DNA of 64,000 nucleotides, from the NCBI RefSeq assembly GCF_018403285.1, contig NZ_BOSJ01000002.1, forward strand, positions 186,001-250,000, given 5' to 3'. The notes beneath the pieces were generated by a model. It saw only the letters and a list, made by a program, of their open reading frames with translations. It made no database searches and had not been told where the DNA came from. Of the stretch, positions 15,414-25,105 are shown piece by piece (positions within the stretch are counted from its first letter, which is position 1; each line of letters begins with the position of its first letter). The translations under genes and the position numbers were made by a program. The DNA is from Paenibacillus sp. J45TS6. GTDB lineage: Bacteria; Bacillota; Bacilli; Paenibacillales; Paenibacillaceae.

Positions 15414-17846
15414 TTATTTATGGAGCAAGGCTAAAAAGGTAGAAGCCAGTTCTCCCGCAGGCAGGGGCCGGCTGAAATAGTACCCTTGAATTTCACTGCA
15501 ATTACTCGCAACTAATATATCAAGTTGATCTTTTGTTTCAATTCCTTCTGCAATAACGTCCATCTTTAAATGCTGGGCCATGGAAATAATGGAGGCTACA
15601 ATGGCTTTATCATTGTCACTTACAGCGATATCTTGAATAAAAGAACGATCAATTTTCAGTTTGTTAATCGGGAACATTTTCAAGTAACTAAGAGAGCTGT
15701 ATCCTGTCCCGAAATCATCGAGACTAATCCGTATTCCAAGACTTGATAACTCCTTAAGAATTTCACTCGATGTTTCCGCATCCATCATCATACTTTCCGT
15801 AATCTCGAGTTCTAGATACGCCGGCTGAAGTCCGGTCTCTTCTAATATTTTCTTAATATCTCTCGCAAGTTGCGGCTGATAGAATTGTTGTGAGGATAGG
15901 TTTACAGATACGGGAATTAAAGGTCCTCCTTCTTCATGCCATTTATGCATCTGACGGCAAGCTTCACGAAGAACCCAAGTTCCAAGGCTCGTTATGAGAC
16001 CAATCTCTTCTGCAACAGGAATAAATAGAGCAGGCGACAGTATTCCCTTCTCTGGATGGTTCCATCTCACCAGCGCTTCTACTCCAATCAGTTTTGCTTC
16101 CCCTGCGTGGAACTGAGGCTGATAATAAAGTTCAAACTCTTCTCTCTCAATAGACTTCCGGAGCTCCCCTTCAAGTTCGACTCGTTCCGTAATTTGAGCA
16201 TTAAGCTCATTAGAGAAAAAGTGAAAATTGTTTTTCCCCTGCTTCTTTACTTCATACATTGCCATGTCTGCATTTCGTTGCAGCTGTACGGCATTGACCC
16301 CATGATGCGGATAAATCGCAATCCCAATGCTGGCGGTAACATAATATTCGTTATCCTTAAGCTGATAAGGCAGACCCAATTCCTTAATGATCCGTTCAGC
16401 CAACAGGACTGCTTTTTCTTCGTTCCTAACCTCTTTCAGCAAAATAGCAAACTCATCTCCACCCATACGTGAGATGACGGCATTCTCACCAGCTAAACAC
16501 TGCTTAATCCGCTTACTCATCTGCTGTAAGAACAAATCACCATATGCGTGTCCAAGAGAGTCATTAATGACTTTGAAACGATCCATATCCATGACCATTA
16601 CAACAAAGGAATTGCCGCTGCCCTGCTGCTCTATAATCATGTCTGATAAATCCTGATTGAACATCCGCCGATTGGGAAGTCCGGTAAGCTCATCATGGAA
16701 GGCAAGAAAATGGTTTCTTTCCTTCGTTCTTTTTTCCTCCGTTACGTCTCTTGCAATAATGTAGTTCCCCATCACGGTTCCATCGACAAGAACAGGGGCA
16801 TTCACCATACTCAGGTCTATTTGTTCTCCGCTGTGATGGTGGATAGCTGATTCATATCTGAGAATTTCTCCTTTCGATGAGCGGCGATACATTTCTTTCA
16901 AATATTCATGCTGAGCGAACACAAAGATCGGAAGAATCGAACTGATGGGTTTACTTTTATAACTTTCTTCTTTAATTCCCAAGATCTTTTCGGCGGCGGG
17001 GTTAAATCCGATAATAATATGTTCCGAATTAATAGAAATAATGCCGTCCTGATTACTTTCGTATAAGGACTTATACCATTTCTCACTTTCCTGTTTCGCC
17101 ATCTCCTGACGTGCAAATCGTCTCGTTATATACAACCCTAGAAGAGAGAGCGCAAGTGTAAGTAATGAGCCTATGGTAATAAAATAAGCGAGCCATTCCT
17201 GCTGAATCATCATTACTGCGGGTTCACGCTCAAGACTTTCTTCATAGTGGGCTCCTGCCATCCCCGTGTAGTGCATCACGGCAATACCAGTCCCCATTAA
17301 CAAAGCACTTCCAAATTTCTTCCCTCGTTCTAAATACTTTTGATCACCAAGGAAATAAAAAGTGAGTCCTAAAGCAGTAATCGACGCAGCGAAGGCAATT
17401 ACAATGGATAATATGAAAAATAAAGGATCATACGTTATCTTAAGTTCGACTGCCTCCATCCCAATGTAGTGCATTGCAGAGATACCTAACGCAAACAGGG
17501 AAGCTCCCGCCAGTAATCTTCTTCTGGACACATTCTTATGCACAACAATATAGAGGGCGATAAATGAAGCAACAATAGCAACGATGACAGATGCGATAAT
17601 AATCTCGAAATTGTAGGAAACAGGAATCGGAAAGTGGTTTGCAAGCATGCCGACAAAGTGCATCGACCATATACCCATCCCCATAACAACAGCGCCATAT
17701 AGCAGCCAAAGTCCGTAACTTTTCCCTCTGGAGCTGCTAATGGTCTTAGCTAGATTTAGAACATTATACGAAGCGAATACAGCAATAACAAAAGAGAAAA
17801 AAACAAAAATTTGATCATAAGAATTATGTATATGTTCAATTTCCAT
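15414..17846 (-). CDS. MHYT-PAS-GGDEF-EAL cyclic-di-GMP enzyme (DgcW/YkoW-like)
   Basis: An 810-residue membrane signalling protein. The N-terminal 230 residues have seven membrane segments with three MHYT motifs (MHFVGM, MHYIGM, MHYTGM), proposed to bind copper and sense oxygen, CO or NO. A PAS domain follows (ISINSEHIIIGFNPAAEKIL), then GGDEF (RMGGDEFAILL, intact) and EAL (GVEALVRW, DDFGTGYSSLSYL, VIAEGIETKDQL, intact). Both synthesis and breakdown of c-di-GMP are therefore possible. The same domain order occurs in B. subtilis YkoW. The ATG at 17846 is chosen over one six codons earlier because AGAGG lies six bases upstream. Confidence 0.94.
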   Translation of the reverse strand: MEIEHIHNSYDQIFVFFSFVIAVFASYNVLNLAKTISSSRGKSYGLWLLYGAVVMGMGIWSMHFVGMLANHFPIPVSYNFEIIIASVIVAIVASFIALYIVVHKNVSRRRLLAGASLFALGISAMHYIGMEAVELKITYDPLFFILSIVIAFAASITALGLTFYFLGDQKYLERGKKFGSALLMGTGIAVMHYTGMAGAHYEESLEREPAVMMIQQEWLAYFITIGSLLTLALSLLGLYITRRFARQEMAKQESEKWYKSLYESNQDGIISINSEHIIIGFNPAAEKILGIKEESYKSKPISSILPIFVFAQHEYLKEMYRRSSKGEILRYESAIHHHSGEQIDLSMVNAPVLVDGTVMGNYIIARDVTEEKRTKERNHFLAFHDELTGLPNRRMFNQDLSDMIIEQQGSGNSFVVMVMDMDRFKVINDSLGHAYGDLFLQQMSKRIKQCLAGENAVISRMGGDEFAILLKEVRNEEKAVLLAERIIKELGLPYQLKDNEYYVTASIGIAIYPHHGVNAVQLQRNADMAMYEVKKQGKNNFHFFSNELNAQITERVELEGELRKSIEREEFELYYQPQFHAGEAKLIGVEALVRWNHPEKGILSPALFIPVAEEIGLITSLGTWVLREACRQMHKWHEEGGPLIPVSVNLSSQQFYQPQLARDIKKILEETGLQPAYLELEITESMMMDAETSSEILKELSSLGIRISLDDFGTGYSSLSYLKMFPINKLKIDRSFIQDIAVSDNDKAIVASIISMAQHLKMDVIAEGIETKDQLDILVASNCSEIQGYYFSRPLPAGELASTFLALLHK

Positions 17847-17979
17847 GGACAACCTCTTCCACAAGTGGCGATCGCCACCAAAAATTACGTACCTGGATAA
17901 TATATCGACCTTGGGAGCCTAAAATGTAACATTTCAGATCCCGTGTGATGACAATTTATACGAAAGAATTCGTTTATGT

Positions 17980-18030
17980 AAAAAAAGAGCATTGTCTGCC
18001 TGGCAAATGTGCCAGACAAGACAATGCTCA
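17980..18030 (-). terminator. Terminator after GH3 gene
   Basis: GAGCATTGTCT...AGACAATGCTC hairpin with an inner TGGCA/TGCCA stem and a long T run on the minus strand. Confidence 0.9.
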
Positions 18031-18068
18031 ACTATTTCGATCAACAAAAGAGAAGGCAAATTCCCTTC

Positions 18069-20888
18069 CTAGGCAATCGTAAATCGACTCATTCGAACGC
18101 CTTTTGGAAGAATAATATAAACATCCTGCACTCCTGCTGCTTCAGTAAGTGTCGTAAATACCGTCTGCCAGCCCTGTACTCCTTTGGCCGCGACTTGCAC
18201 CGTACCCGCAAGCGTTCCGTTTGGTGCGCCAAGACGAATCTCAATCCCTGCGTCTGTAAATTCGCTGGATAAACGTCCGGTAAAGCCCACGCTTCCTTCT
18301 CCAAAATCAGCCCCTTGGTAAAGTACCCAGCTAGTTTCTTCTAAGGATCGTACGCAGCTTCCGCTTTCTTTGCACTCATCCAGATCCACACCACTGTAGT
18401 CATCGTAATTCTCTGCGCGTGTTTCGAGTGCCAAATTCCGGGCAGGGATGACTTCACCCTCCACCTGAATGTCAGTAGAAACCTGAATATCCGCAGATGA
18501 TCTTCCAATAAGAATACGATAGCTGCCTGTCTCTACACAGTATTTGTTTCGCGTTACATCCCAGAATGCAAGCTCAGAGGCCGGCAATTCAAAAGTAACG
18601 GTCTTCGTCTCCCCTGGTGCCAAGTGAATGCGGCGGAATCCTTTCAGTGTTTTGAGCGGACGCTTCACACGGGACTCATTCGCACGAATATAGAATTGAA
18701 CCACTTCATCACTTGAAACTTGACTAACATTCGTAATATCTACACTTACTGTAATACGATCTTCTTCACTGATCTCACTCGCACTCAGTTTAAGATTGTC
18801 ATACTTGAACGAAGCATACGTTAAGCCATGTCCAAATGGATACAGCACATCGCCTTTGAAATACTGATACGTTCTTTCCGATTTGATAATGTCATAATCT
18901 TTGATATGAGTCAGTTGATCTTCGGATTTGTACCAAGTCATATTCAGTCTGCCTGCCGGAGCATAATCACCGAATAAGACATCAGCAATCGCATTTCCTA
19001 TCTCCTGTCCTGCATGAGATGTATATACAATCGCAGGGATGTTCTCTTCTACCCAGTTCATTGTAAAAGGATAGGCTCCAACGACAACGACAACTGTATT
19101 TGGATTCACCGCGTAAACTGCTTCGAGTAGACGCTGCTGTGATTCAGGAAGCTCAAGACTCGGACGGTCAATCTCTTCTTTTCCGTTAATCAGCGGATTA
19201 TTCCCTACAAAAACAATCGCTGTATCAGCCGATTTAGCTGCTTCCACTGCTTCAGCTATACCATCAGATACCACTTCAAGTTTAAATTTCTCTTCCTTTC
19301 CTACTTCAGTAATCGTTTCGTTCACAGTAAGAGCCGCAGTGCCGCCATTTGGGGCTGTCACTTTTTTGCCGTTCCAGGTACTCATTCCTACCGTACCATC
19401 TTCTTGCGGCAAAAGATGAAGGATTTCTTTTACGAACCAGCCGTACGCTTCATCCGCCGATGCAGTTAACTGCTCCTCATCAGATGTAAGTAATTTACCG
19501 CTCGATTCCGCACGCAGAGTTACACTCCCAAATCCCCAATCCGATAAAATAAACGTCTCTGCTGTGCCATTCGCTGCCACAGGTGGATTCTCCCCATCTA
19601 ATACACCTATTGCTTTGCCACTCGCAACAGAAGTAAGAGTTATGCGATCATTCGCATCACAGTATTGTACTTGTTTACCTGCAAGCTTTTTCTGAATGGC
19701 CTCAAGCGGAGTCACTTTATACGGAAGGGTACCCGCATACCAATCTCGAAGAACTACACTGCCAAGTTCACCGATAACGGCCACACTTTGCAGCTTCTCT
19801 TTGCTCAGTGGCAGCGTATTCTTTTCATTTTTCAAAAGAACCATTTGTTTCTTCGCTGCCTTCAATGATAATGCTTTCGCTTCTTCTGTCATCAATGCTT
19901 CCTCACCAATAGAGGCATATGGATTCATCTCGGCTGGATCAAATTCTCCTAGGCGGAAGCGCACACGGAATGTATTAAACAGCGCCTCATCAAGATCTGA
20001 TTCCATCAGTGTCCCTATCAAGAGTCCTTCTCTTATGGCTTTTTTAGACAATTCCGCATCATCTGTAATACTGTCAATGCCGGCATGGATTGATTCTACT
20101 ACTCCCGGCGTATGAGAATCATAATATTTGTGGTCATTGTGAATTCCCATCACATCACCTGCATCGCTGACGATAAAGCCATCCATTCCCCATTCATCTT
20201 TGACTACTTCTTTGACAAAAGAATGCAGCAGTGCCGGCGTTCCATTAATGGAGTTGTAAGCTGTCATCATGGACTGCGCTCCGCCTTTTAAGAAAGGCTT
20301 CTCAAAAGCTTTCAAATAATATTCACGCATATTCCTAGGATCAATACTTGAAGACCCGCTGCCGCGATCGACTTCATTATTGTTAGCCAGGAAATGCTTC
20401 AATGTCGCTATCGATTTATAATATTTAGGGTGATCTCCTTGCATCCCTTTGACAAGGCTCGTTGTCAGTTCACCTGTAAGCTCAGGGTCTTCTCCGTATG
20501 CTTCTTCATTACGTCCCCATCTTGGGTCCCGCTCCATATCCACCGTGGGTGCCCACAAGGTCAGCCCGTTCACTTCTGGATTCCGTTTGTAGAACACCCT
20601 TGCTTCATCCCCAATAACAGAACCGATCTCTTCCATCAGTTCCGTATCCCAAGTATGAGCGAGACCTACCGGCTGCGGAAAGCTCGTCGCTTCACCCAGC
20701 CAAGCGAGACCATGTGCCGCTTCAGTCCCATGCTTGTAAGCGCCTACACCAAGCCGCTCGATAGCAGGTTGGTATTGCAGCATCGATTCTATTTTTTCAT
20801 CAAGCGTAAATCTTGAGATCAGGTCTTTTACACGCAGATCTAAATCAAGCTCTATATCTTGAAAAGGAAATTGCACCGCTTTTGTCAT
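18069..20888 (-). CDS. glycoside hydrolase family 3, cytoplasmic, with insert and C-terminal carbohydrate-binding-like domain
   Basis: A 939-residue GH3 enzyme without signal peptide. The (beta/alpha)8 domain has RDPRWGRNEEAYGEDP (about 121-135), KHFLANNNEVDRG, and the nucleophile Asp242 in FIVSDAGDV. The second domain (IVFVGNN, GQEIGNAIADVLFGDYAPAG RL) is interrupted by about 120 residues rich in beta strands (YCDANDRITLTSVASGKAIG), like the fascin-type insert of some family members. A fibronectin-III-like domain and a C-terminal module resembling CBM6 (DDYSGVDLDECKESGSCVR) follow. The ATG at 20888 has GGAG eight bases upstream. Substrate (beta-glucoside or xyloside) cannot be fixed. Cytoplasmic location suggests it trims imported oligosaccharides. 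Confidence 0.92.
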   Translation of the reverse strand: MTKAVQFPFQDIELDLDLRVKDLISRFTLDEKIESMLQYQPAIERLGVGAYKHGTEAAHGLAWLGEATSFPQPVGLAHTWDTELMEEIGSVIGDEARVFYKRNPEVNGLTLWAPTVDMERDPRWGRNEEAYGEDPELTGELTTSLVKGMQGDHPKYYKSIATLKHFLANNNEVDRGSGSSSIDPRNMREYYLKAFEKPFLKGGAQSMMTAYNSINGTPALLHSFVKEVVKDEWGMDGFIVSDAGDVMGIHNDHKYYDSHTPGVVESIHAGIDSITDDAELSKKAIREGLLIGTLMESDLDEALFNTFRVRFRLGEFDPAEMNPYASIGEEALMTEEAKALSLKAAKKQMVLLKNEKNTLPLSKEKLQSVAVIGELGSVVLRDWYAGTLPYKVTPLEAIQKKLAGKQVQYCDANDRITLTSVASGKAIGVLDGENPPVAANGTAETFILSDWGFGSVTLRAESSGKLLTSDEEQLTASADEAYGWFVKEILHLLPQEDGTVGMSTWNGKKVTAPNGGTAALTVNETITEVGKEEKFKLEVVSDGIAEAVEAAKSADTAIVFVGNNPLINGKEEIDRPSLELPESQQRLLEAVYAVNPNTVVVVVGAYPFTMNWVEENIPAIVYTSHAGQEIGNAIADVLFGDYAPAGRLNMTWYKSEDQLTHIKDYDIIKSERTYQYFKGDVLYPFGHGLTYASFKYDNLKLSASEISEEDRITVSVDITNVSQVSSDEVVQFYIRANESRVKRPLKTLKGFRRIHLAPGETKTVTFELPASELAFWDVTRNKYCVETGSYRILIGRSSADIQVSTDIQVEGEVIPARNLALETRAENYDDYSGVDLDECKESGSCVRSLEETSWVLYQGADFGEGSVGFTGRLSSEFTDAGIEIRLGAPNGTLAGTVQVAAKGVQGWQTVFTTLTEAAGVQDVYIILPKGVRMSRFTIA

Positions 20889-20907
20889 GTTCTCTTCTCC
20901 TTTGATT

Positions 20908-20955
20908 ACCAAATTGGTCTATTTACCAATATTACCAAAAGTGAACCGCTTACAA
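20908..20955 (-). promoter_or_regulatory. operator-like repeats and cre-like site upstream of GH3
   Basis: ACCAA-A-TTGGT (20908-20918) is a palindrome, and TTGGT-6-ACCAA overlaps it (20914-20929), followed by another ACCAA. Next to these, minus-strand TGTAAGCGGTTCAC (20941-20954) matches the left half of the CcpA cre consensus well but not its right end. Sugar-responsive repression is plausible, not shown. Confidence 0.45.
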
Positions 20956-21159
20956 TACCATTATTTTATTATCTAAAACGTTTTATATATTTTCTAGTAT
21001 AAGTTCTTGCCTGCAAAAATAATAGGAAAAAAAGCACACTGCTGGATTTATTTCTAAAATATATCCATACGCAGAGTTTCTATTTATATGCTGGTGGTAA
21101 TAATTGAAAAATAGACTCGTGTGTACAATGAACGACTACAAATAGGAGGTTTTTTTGCT

Positions 21160-22713
21160 GTGAATAACCATATTGAACCTTGGTCCGCTACCGAATTGCC
21201 CAAAACCCCAGAATCCATGTGGCGCGATACCACTCCTCTGCCTACGTTTCCTAAATTGCAGGAAAATCTAGTAACGGATGTTACGATTGTCGGAGCTGGC
21301 ATCACCGGTATAACTACCGCTTATCTTCTTGCCAAAGAAGGATACAAAGTAACCCTGATTGAGGCTGGAATGATCCTTAATGGAACGACAGGACACACCA
21401 CCGCTAAAATCACTTCCCAGCATGGTCTGATCTATAACGAACTTTTGCAGCATTTTGGCCATGAAAAAGCTCGGCTGTATTATGAAGCAAATGAAGAAGC
21501 CCTTCGGTTTATCCGCAGTGTCGTTACAGAGATGGAGATCGACTGCCAATTAAGTGAAGAAAATGCGTATATCTATCTTCAAGCAGAAGATGAGAAAGAA
21601 CAAAAGAAAATGGAGGATGAATTTGAGGCTTATAAACAGCTTAGCATCCCCGGTGTATGGCATGACCGCCTAACGATTCCCGTACCTGCGGTGTGCGGTA
21701 TCAGTCTGCCAAATCAGGCACGATTCCATCCACTGCAGTATCTTAAGCGATTAACGGAGGAACTTGTCAGCCTCGGTGTTCAAATCTATGAAAAAACGAC
21801 AGCAGCGAACCTGGAAGAAAACGATGATCATGTAAAAGTCTTTTTAGAAAATGGAGACCATCATATCACGAGTAAATATGTAGTGTCCGCAAGCCACTTC
21901 CCTTTTCATGATCCGAGACTATATTTAGCCCGTATGCATGCCGAACGTTCTTATGCGATTGCCATCGAACCGGAAACCTCTTATGAAGGGGATATGTACA
22001 TTAGCATCGATAAACCGGAACGATCCCTGCGCTCTGTACAGTATGATGATAAAAAACTGCTTATTGTTGGCGGTGAGAATCACAAAACGGGACAAGGCAT
22101 CAGTACACATGAGCATTATGAGGAACTTCTCAAGTTTGCCGGCGAACATTTTGGTGTCAAAAAAGTCTATTTCCGCTGGTCAGCACAGGACCTGATTACA
22201 ATAGATAAGTTGCCTTTTATCGGCCCTATTGGAGGAGCCTACAACCGAGTATTCGTTGGAACTGGATATGCCAAATGGGGTATGACAACAGGAACCGTTG
22301 CAGGAAGACTTCTTACCGATCTCATCATGAAGAGAAGTAATCCTTACGCAGAACTCTATGATCCTGGCCGTTTCAAAGCAGATCCATCGATCAAAAATAT
22401 GATCAAAGAAAACTTGAATGTAGTTAAAGAACTGATTACAGGAAAAGTAGATCTTTCCCATCCTAAATTAGGTGATCTGGGGACCGACGAAGGCTCCGTG
22501 GTGTGGCATGAAGGCAAGCGAGCCGGAGCTTATAAAGATCCAGAAGGCAAAGTACATCTTGTAGACCGGACCTGTACTCATCTGGGCTGTGAAGTCGAAT
22601 GGAATTCGGGGGAACGTTCCTGGGATTGTCCGTGCCATGGGTCCCGTTATTCCTATGATGGAACCGTCATGGAAGGTCCTGCTTCCGAACCGCTTAAAAA
22701 GCTAGACGCTTAA
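21160..22713 (+). CDS. FAD-dependent oxidoreductase with C-terminal Rieske domain (YhfW-like)
   Basis: A 517-residue fusion. Residues 40-400 form a DAO-type FAD domain (VTIVGAGITGITTAYLLAKE GY dinucleotide fold). The last 90 residues form a Rieske [2Fe-2S] domain with CTHLGCEV and CPCHGSRY, giving the full Cys-His/Cys-His set. The architecture matches B. subtilis YhfW. The GTG at 21160 has AGGAGG ten bases upstream. The substrate is unknown. Two further DAO-type FAD proteins follow downstream, suggesting related redox work in this region. Confidence 0.93.
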   Translation: MNNHIEPWSATELPKTPESMWRDTTPLPTFPKLQENLVTDVTIVGAGITGITTAYLLAKEGYKVTLIEAGMILNGTTGHTTAKITSQHGLIYNELLQHFGHEKARLYYEANEEALRFIRSVVTEMEIDCQLSEENAYIYLQAEDEKEQKKMEDEFEAYKQLSIPGVWHDRLTIPVPAVCGISLPNQARFHPLQYLKRLTEELVSLGVQIYEKTTAANLEENDDHVKVFLENGDHHITSKYVVSASHFPFHDPRLYLARMHAERSYAIAIEPETSYEGDMYISIDKPERSLRSVQYDDKKLLIVGGENHKTGQGISTHEHYEELLKFAGEHFGVKKVYFRWSAQDLITIDKLPFIGPIGGAYNRVFVGTGYAKWGMTTGTVAGRLLTDLIMKRSNPYAELYDPGRFKADPSIKNMIKENLNVVKELITGKVDLSHPKLGDLGTDEGSVVWHEGKRAGAYKDPEGKVHLVDRTCTHLGCEVEWNSGERSWDCPCHGSRYSYDGTVMEGPASEPLKKLDA

Positions 22714-22780
22714 GATTTAGTCTTACTATGCTGGAGGATATCATTGCCCACCATAAATTACTTGTTTCTTATTTATAAAA

Positions 22781-22822
22781 TTATGGTATTGAAAAGAACA
22801 GAATGTTGACCCTATACCATAA
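22781..22822. promoter_or_regulatory. inverted repeat around promoter of first DAO gene
   Basis: TTATGGTAT (22781-22789) and ATACCATAA (22814-22822) are exact reverse complements 24 bases apart. They bracket a candidate sigma-A promoter, TTGAAA (22788-22793), 17 bases, CTATAC. The repeat may be an operator. Confidence 0.5.
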
Positions 22823-22852
22823 AATAGAACAGAAATAAGGGAGGCTCCCGCT

Positions 22853-24070
22853 ATGGATCTACAAAGCGGTACACTATACTGGCCAACAACAGTGGGCAAT
22901 GCTCCGGAGTATCCTAAATTAACGGAGGATATTTCTTGTGATGCACTAATTATTGGAGGCGGCAGTTCCGGCGCACAAAGTGCTTACAGGCTTGCTAAGC
23001 AGGGTTTACGTGTCGTTGTGGTTGATAAACGCACCATCGGCGGCGGAAGCTCTAGTACAAATACGGCACTCATTCAATATGCGGGTGACAAAAGTTTAGC
23101 TGAGCTGTCGGCAAGTTTCGGAGAAGAAACAGCCGTACGCCATCTAAAACTTTGTGAACAAGCGATTACAGATATCGAAGAGGCCTGTGCCAACATAGAG
23201 GATCAAGCTGATTTTATTAGGCGTGACAGCCTGTACTATGCTTCTACTGCTGAAGATATCCCTGCTTTAAAAGAGGAGTATGCACTGCTGTCCAAACATG
23301 GATTTAACGTGGATTATTGGAACGAGAAACAGATTGCCGGCCTCTATCCTTTCCGCAAGGCAGGAGCTATATTCTATTCCAATGATGCAGAAATGAATCC
23401 GCTCAAATACATTTACGGGTTATTCCGGCAAGTGGAACAACTTGGAGGCAGAATATACTGTAATACGGAGATTACCGGGAAAACTTTTGAGAAAGATACG
23501 GCTGTTTTTAAGACAAAGAACGGTCACACCATTACAGCTAAGTATGTCATCATGGCTGCAGGTTACGAGCAAGCAGAGATCACACCCAGCGAAAATGCGA
23601 CGATTACAAGCTCGTATGTTGTGATTACAAAACCTGTTTCTGATTTTACAAGCTGGTACAAACGAAGCCTCATCTGGGAAACAGCCAGACCATATCTGTA
23701 CATGCGAACTACCAAGGACAATCGGATTATTATTGGCGGAATGGATCAGGATACGGATCAGACGCTAAACCGAGATGCTAAAATCGGACAGGGCCGAGAT
23801 AAGTTGATGAATGTTCTTCATCGCATGTTCCCTGAGATGGATACAGAACCGGAATTCGCACAGGGAGCTTTTTTTGCCGGTACGGTTGATGGTCTCCCGA
23901 TGATTGGAAGGAACGAAGAGTATCCCCATTGTTTTTATATTATGGCTTATGGCGATAATGGAACCGTCTATAATATGAATCTTTCGAAAATCGTCACGGA
24001 CGTAATTACAAAGGGGAAAAGTCCCGATCTTGACTTGTACCTGCATACCAAACCTAAGGCACTTGCATAA
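22853..24070 (+). CDS. DAO-family FAD-dependent oxidoreductase (paralogue 1)
   Basis: A 405-residue flavoprotein with an N-terminal Rossmann motif (ALIIGGGSSGAQSAYRLAKQ) and a C-terminal FAD-closing segment (GTVDGLPMIGRNEEYPHCFY, AYGDNGTVYN). It belongs to the DAO (amino acid/amine oxidase) fold, and is clearly paralogous to the 404-residue protein encoded at 26782, sharing MDL-SG-LYWPTTV at the N-terminus and an estimated 60 percent identity by eye. No membrane or iron-sulfur motif is present. GGGAGG precedes the ATG. Substrate unknown. Confidence 0.9.
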   Translation: MDLQSGTLYWPTTVGNAPEYPKLTEDISCDALIIGGGSSGAQSAYRLAKQGLRVVVVDKRTIGGGSSSTNTALIQYAGDKSLAELSASFGEETAVRHLKLCEQAITDIEEACANIEDQADFIRRDSLYYASTAEDIPALKEEYALLSKHGFNVDYWNEKQIAGLYPFRKAGAIFYSNDAEMNPLKYIYGLFRQVEQLGGRIYCNTEITGKTFEKDTAVFKTKNGHTITAKYVIMAAGYEQAEITPSENATITSSYVVITKPVSDFTSWYKRSLIWETARPYLYMRTTKDNRIIIGGMDQDTDQTLNRDAKIGQGRDKLMNVLHRMFPEMDTEPEFAQGAFFAGTVDGLPMIGRNEEYPHCFYIMAYGDNGTVYNMNLSKIVTDVITKGKSPDLDLYLHTKPKALA

Positions 24071-24090
24071 CACCCTCACTATATAAAAAT

Positions 24091-24148
24091 AAAAAGGTCT
24101 TAACTTAAGTTCGAAAGAGATACCGAACCTTAGGTTATGACCTTTTTT
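24091..24148. terminator. bidirectional terminator
   Basis: AAAAAGGTCTTAACTTAAGTTCG and its near-complement form a long stem with A run before and T run after, between the convergent DAO gene and the YrhK-like gene. Confidence 0.88.
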
Positions 24149-24166
24149 CTACTGGATAATTTGAAT

Positions 24167-24565
24167 TTATTTGAGTTCTGAATTAAGATAGGCCTCTTCC
24201 TCAGTTTGTGCTTGTCCTTCTACCGAAGAATGCCGATCCCTATAATCCCACTTTTTTAGCTTTATGAGGTAGGACATGCGGATCAAAGAACGCACGAGCA
24301 TTTGAATACTCCCTAGGATAAACATAATAGAACCGATCACTTTTAAATCTGGATAGAAGAGAAAAAAACTACCGACCAAATACAAAATGGCCGTTACGAT
24401 CTCACTCGCCATATGGGCTGTTTCATAACGATTTCTTATTTCAATTCTTTTTTTAACAAGTGAATTTTTCTTTCGGTGTAAATGTACACGAAACCCTCTT
24501 TTCTTCCCTGAGGGATTGCGTGAAGTTTCCTCTTTATGAATATCAGTATGAATTTTACCTTTCAC
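24167..24565 (-). CDS. YrhK-like small membrane protein
   Basis: About 132 residues. A basic N-terminal half is followed by a YrhK-type region: RNRYETAHMASEIVTAILYL, VGSFFLFYPDLKVIGSIMFI and LGSIQMLVRSLIRMSYLIK, giving two membrane helices. The GTG at 24565 is preferred because AGGAGGG lies about eight bases upstream. B. subtilis YrhK has the same helical pair but lacks the long basic N-terminus. No function is known. Confidence 0.78.
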   Translation of the reverse strand: MKGKIHTDIHKEETSRNPSGKKRGFRVHLHRKKNSLVKKRIEIRNRYETAHMASEIVTAILYLVGSFFLFYPDLKVIGSIMFILGSIQMLVRSLIRMSYLIKLKKWDYRDRHSSVEGQAQTEEEAYLNSELK

Positions 24566-24775
24566 GTTCCATCCCTCCTTCTGCAAATTTACCCGAATGG
24601 CACAGGATCAAACGATTTTCACGATGTTTTCACAGTTGGTAATTTATGGACAGTGGATAAATTTACTATTTTTTATATTATGAGGTAGCAAATTATGTAC
24701 AGTAGTGTATAATAAACAGTACATAGTATAGAACATTAGTTAACGTTATTTCATAACATGAAAGGAACCAATAGG

Positions 24776-25105
24776 ATGAATGTGAATACTCAGTTTAAAA
24801 AGGGCGTACTCGAGCTGTGTGTCCTCGTCCTAATCCACCGAAGAGACCGTTATGGATATGAACTGGCTCAAGCTGTATCTAAGCATATTGAGATTGCAGA
24901 AGGTGCCTTATATCCCCTGCTCAGACGGCTTGTATCCGATGGATACTGTACAACTTATCTTCAAGAATCTACTGAAGGACCTCCAAGAAAATATTACCGA
25001 CTTACAGAGACGGGCGTACACTATATGCGTGTACTACAGTCTGAATGGAATGAATTTGTAGACAGCGTCAGCTCCCTGCTGAAGGAAGGAGAAGCTAATG
25101 AATAG
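24776..25105 (+). CDS. PadR-family transcriptional regulator
   Basis: A 109-residue winged-helix regulator (FKKGVLELCVLVLIHRRDRY GYEL, AEGALYPLLRRLVSDGY, PPRKYYRLTETG). It has the short PadR-s2 architecture. The ATG at 24776 has AAAGGA nine bases upstream; an ATG six codons earlier lacks a site. It overlaps the next gene (DUF1700) by eight bases; PadR-DUF1700-DUF4097 is a common Bacillota operon in which PadR probably responds to envelope stress and represses its own operon. Confidence 0.93.
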   Translation: MNVNTQFKKGVLELCVLVLIHRRDRYGYELAQAVSKHIEIAEGALYPLLRRLVSDGYCTTYLQESTEGPPRKYYRLTETGVHYMRVLQSEWNEFVDSVSSLLKEGEANE

